NCBI GenBank assembly: GCA_964592125.1
Contig: CAZQBV010000107.1
Coordinates: 1 to 7,466 of the forward strand
Length of the DNA: 7,466 nucleotides
Source of the DNA: UBA5399 sp964592125
GTDB lineage: Bacteria; Bacillota; Clostridia; Christensenellales; Christensenellaceae
Reading direction: 5' to 3'
In this document: positions 6,328-7,466 of the stretch, piece after piece
How positions within the stretch are numbered: the first letter of the stretch is position 1
Layout: each line of letters opens with the position of its first letter
Notes under the pieces: generated by a model
What the model saw: the letters and a program-made list of their open reading frames with translations, nothing else
Told to the model about the DNA's origin: nothing
Database searches by the model: none
Made by a program: the position numbers and the translations under genes

Positions 6328-7287
6328 ATGAGCAGTAATGAAAAGGCTTTGAGATCGGCAGGTAACAAAAGAACTGTGCCGGCGGAACTTACAATTTTTA
6401 TTGTGTTGGTGGCAATGTTTGTTGTGCTTGCAATTGCATCAAATAAATTTTTGACACCATCTAACATGGCAAATCTTTTGAAACAAACTTCTATCAACGG
6501 CGTTGTGGCCATTGGTATGACTTTTGTAATCATTTCCAGCGGCATCGACCTATCGGTAGGTGCAGTAGTAGGGTTTAGTGGAATATTAAGCGCGTTGTTG
6601 ATGTCCGGCGGATGGGGCGTGTTCCCTTCCATTGCACTGGCTATGCTGCTTTCGGCAGGCATTGGTATTGGAAATGGTATTTTGGTACATGATGGTAAAG
6701 TGCCGCCATTTATTGCCACAATGGGCGTTATGACTATGGTGCGCGGTATGATTATGCTAATTTCCGGCGCACGCATGATTGCAGGCATGCCAGATAGCTT
6801 CCTTTCTTTTGCGCAGGCAGATGTGGGGGGCTTCCCCGTTTTGGCTATTGTGTGGATTGTAATAGTGGTTGTGGCATTCCTTATTTTAAAATTCACCATT
6901 TTTGGCCGAAATGTATACTCTATTGGTAGCAACGAGGAAGCATCTCGTTTGTCGGGTATCAACATTCGCAAGAATATTTATGGCATTTATCTGGTAAGTG
7001 CGCTGTGCTCTGCCATTGCGGGAATAATGATGACCTCCCGTTTGGGCAATGGTGTGCCCACTGGTGGCGATGGATACGAGCTGGATGCCATAGCAGCAGC
7101 GGTAGTGGGTGGCGCCAGCCTTTCTGGTGGTGAAGGTAGCATTGTGGGTACGGTAATTGGTGCGTTGATTATGCAGACGCTGCGAAACGGCGGTAACCTT
7201 CTGGGCGCAAATTCCTTTGTATTGGAAATATGTATTGGTGCGCTAATTATTGTAGCGGTGCTAATAGACAAAGCAAAAAAGAAATAG
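6328..7287 (+). CDS. Sugar ABC transporter permease (RbsC-like, BPD_transp_2)
   Basis: A 319-residue membrane protein of normal RbsC length. The hydrophilic N-terminus (1-19) is followed by about eight to ten hydrophobic segments, roughly at 20-38, 54-93, 98-121, 128-147, 168-190, 216-236, 253-285 and 296-314. Family marks are MTFVIISSGIDLSVGAV (64-80, usually GGIDLS), the cytoplasmic coupling loop SNEEASRLSGINIRKN (201-216) that docks on the ATPase, and the Gly-rich GGASLSGGEGSIVGTVIGAL (261-280). It is the only permease gene here, so a homodimer is expected as in the ribose system. AGGAGGAG at 6314-6321 lies 6 nt before the ATG; the gap to the ATPase stop is 17 nt, indicating co-transcription. 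The stop is TAG, and no further cistron follows in the window. A broken kinase or epimerase is not seen downstream. Confidence 0.95.
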   Translation: MSSNEKALRSAGNKRTVPAELTIFIVLVAMFVVLAIASNKFLTPSNMANLLKQTSINGVVAIGMTFVIISSGIDLSVGAVVGFSGILSALLMSGGWGVFPSIALAMLLSAGIGIGNGILVHDGKVPPFIATMGVMTMVRGMIMLISGARMIAGMPDSFLSFAQADVGGFPVLAIVWIVIVVVAFLILKFTIFGRNVYSIGSNEEASRLSGINIRKNIYGIYLVSALCSAIAGIMMTSRLGNGVPTGGDGYELDAIAAAVVGGASLSGGEGSIVGTVIGALIMQTLRNGGNLLGANSFVLEICIGALIIVAVLIDKAKKK

Positions 7288-7331
7288 CATAGTACAAACC
7301 GCAAATAGAAAAGTAAAAAAGCCACGGCTCT

Positions 7332-7361
7332 GACACATAGCGCTTTTCAGCGTTATGTGTT
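7332..7361 (+). terminator. Hairpin downstream of the permease, candidate operon terminator
   Basis: Positions 7332-7344 pair with 7349-7361 (core ACACATA / TATGTGT and CGCT / AGCG) around the loop TTTC: 13 pairs including two G-U. It lies 44 nt after the permease stop. The plus-strand tail is only TTTCG, so intrinsic termination would be weak. On the minus strand a run of six T appears, but 12 nt beyond the stem. Confidence 0.4.
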
Positions 7362-7369
7362 TCGTGCCA

Positions 7370-7399
7370 TTGGCGTGAATGAAAAGATTGAGATATAAT
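7370..7399 (+). promoter_or_regulatory. Possible sigma-A promoter for a gene beyond the window
   Basis: TTGGCG (7370-7375, four of six) is followed after 18 bp by a perfect TATAAT (7394-7399). A GAGAT (7390-7394) / ATCTC (7404-7408) dyad overlaps the -10, as an operator might. No coding region starts before the window ends. Confidence 0.4.
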
Positions 7400-7410
7400 A
7401 GTAATCTCTA

Positions 7411-7442
7411 ATAGAAATCTTTGCAAAAGCAATGATTTCTAT
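7411..7442. repeat. Long inverted repeat / hairpin near the right edge
   Basis: ATAGAAATC (7411-7419) pairs with GATTTCTAT (7434-7442); after one T-T mismatch, TTGC (7421-7424) pairs with GCAA (7429-7432) around an AAAA loop. That is 13 pairs in 32 nt. There is no T tract on either strand. If the promoter at 7370-7399 is real, this would be the very start of its transcript. Confidence 0.6.
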
Positions 7443-7466
7443 AGCCGCAGCAGTAGCTTCCTGCCA

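Noticed and set aside
6312..6971. Long 219-codon minus-strand frame across the permease gene
   Set aside because: It lies wholly opposite a clear permease; its Thr/Ile/Pro-rich composition is what hydrophobic codons give in reverse, and no ribosome binding site or family motif is seen.

Overview
The window looks like a chromosomal stretch from a low-to-moderate GC, Gram-positive anaerobe of the Clostridia type. The evidence is strong AGGAGG ribosome binding sites, TTG start codons, consensus sigma-A promoters (TTGACA-17-TATTAT and TTGACA-17-TATGAT), a lipoprotein-type solute-binding protein and frequent ATA codons in weakly expressed genes. I cannot name the genus. No mobile element, CRISPR array, rRNA or tRNA is visible.

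Layout: (1) positions 1-1049 (+) hold the 3' part of an unrelated gene, cut by the window edge, whose product resembles a Clostridia DUF6034-type exported protein. (2) A short convergent gap with a hairpin follows. (3) Positions 1193-2035 (-) encode a D-tagatose/D-allulose 3-epimerase-family sugar epimerase with every metal and substrate residue in place. (4) A 232-bp divergent control region carries a promoter for each direction and a perfect 14-bp palindromic operator just downstream of the regulator promoter. (5) Positions 2268-3299 (+) encode a LacI-family repressor with a TTG start. (6) A 292-bp region holds a second, nearly identical operator and a potentially structured leader. (7) Positions 3592-7287 (+) encode a complete RbsBAC-type sugar ABC importer: a lipoprotein binding protein with an EPAAE repeat tether, a double-cassette ATPase and one permease that would act as a homodimer. 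(8) The last 180 bp contain three inverted repeats and a possible promoter for a gene beyond the edge.

Working model (inference): a monosaccharide, probably a ketohexose or related rare sugar, is captured by the binding protein, imported by the ATPase/permease and epimerised at C3 by the divergent epimerase. The repressor senses the sugar or a derivative and acts through operators at 2238-2251 and 3337-3354. No sugar kinase or aldolase lies in the window, so the step after epimerisation is encoded elsewhere. The binding-protein cistron is probably expressed above the ATPase and permease: it has a strong Shine-Dalgarno, nearly ATA-free codon usage and a stable intercistronic hairpin after its stop.

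I see a good, coherent sugar-uptake regulon rather than a new class of system. The most testable points are the operator pair, the intercistronic hairpin, the repeat tether and the downstream inverted repeats.
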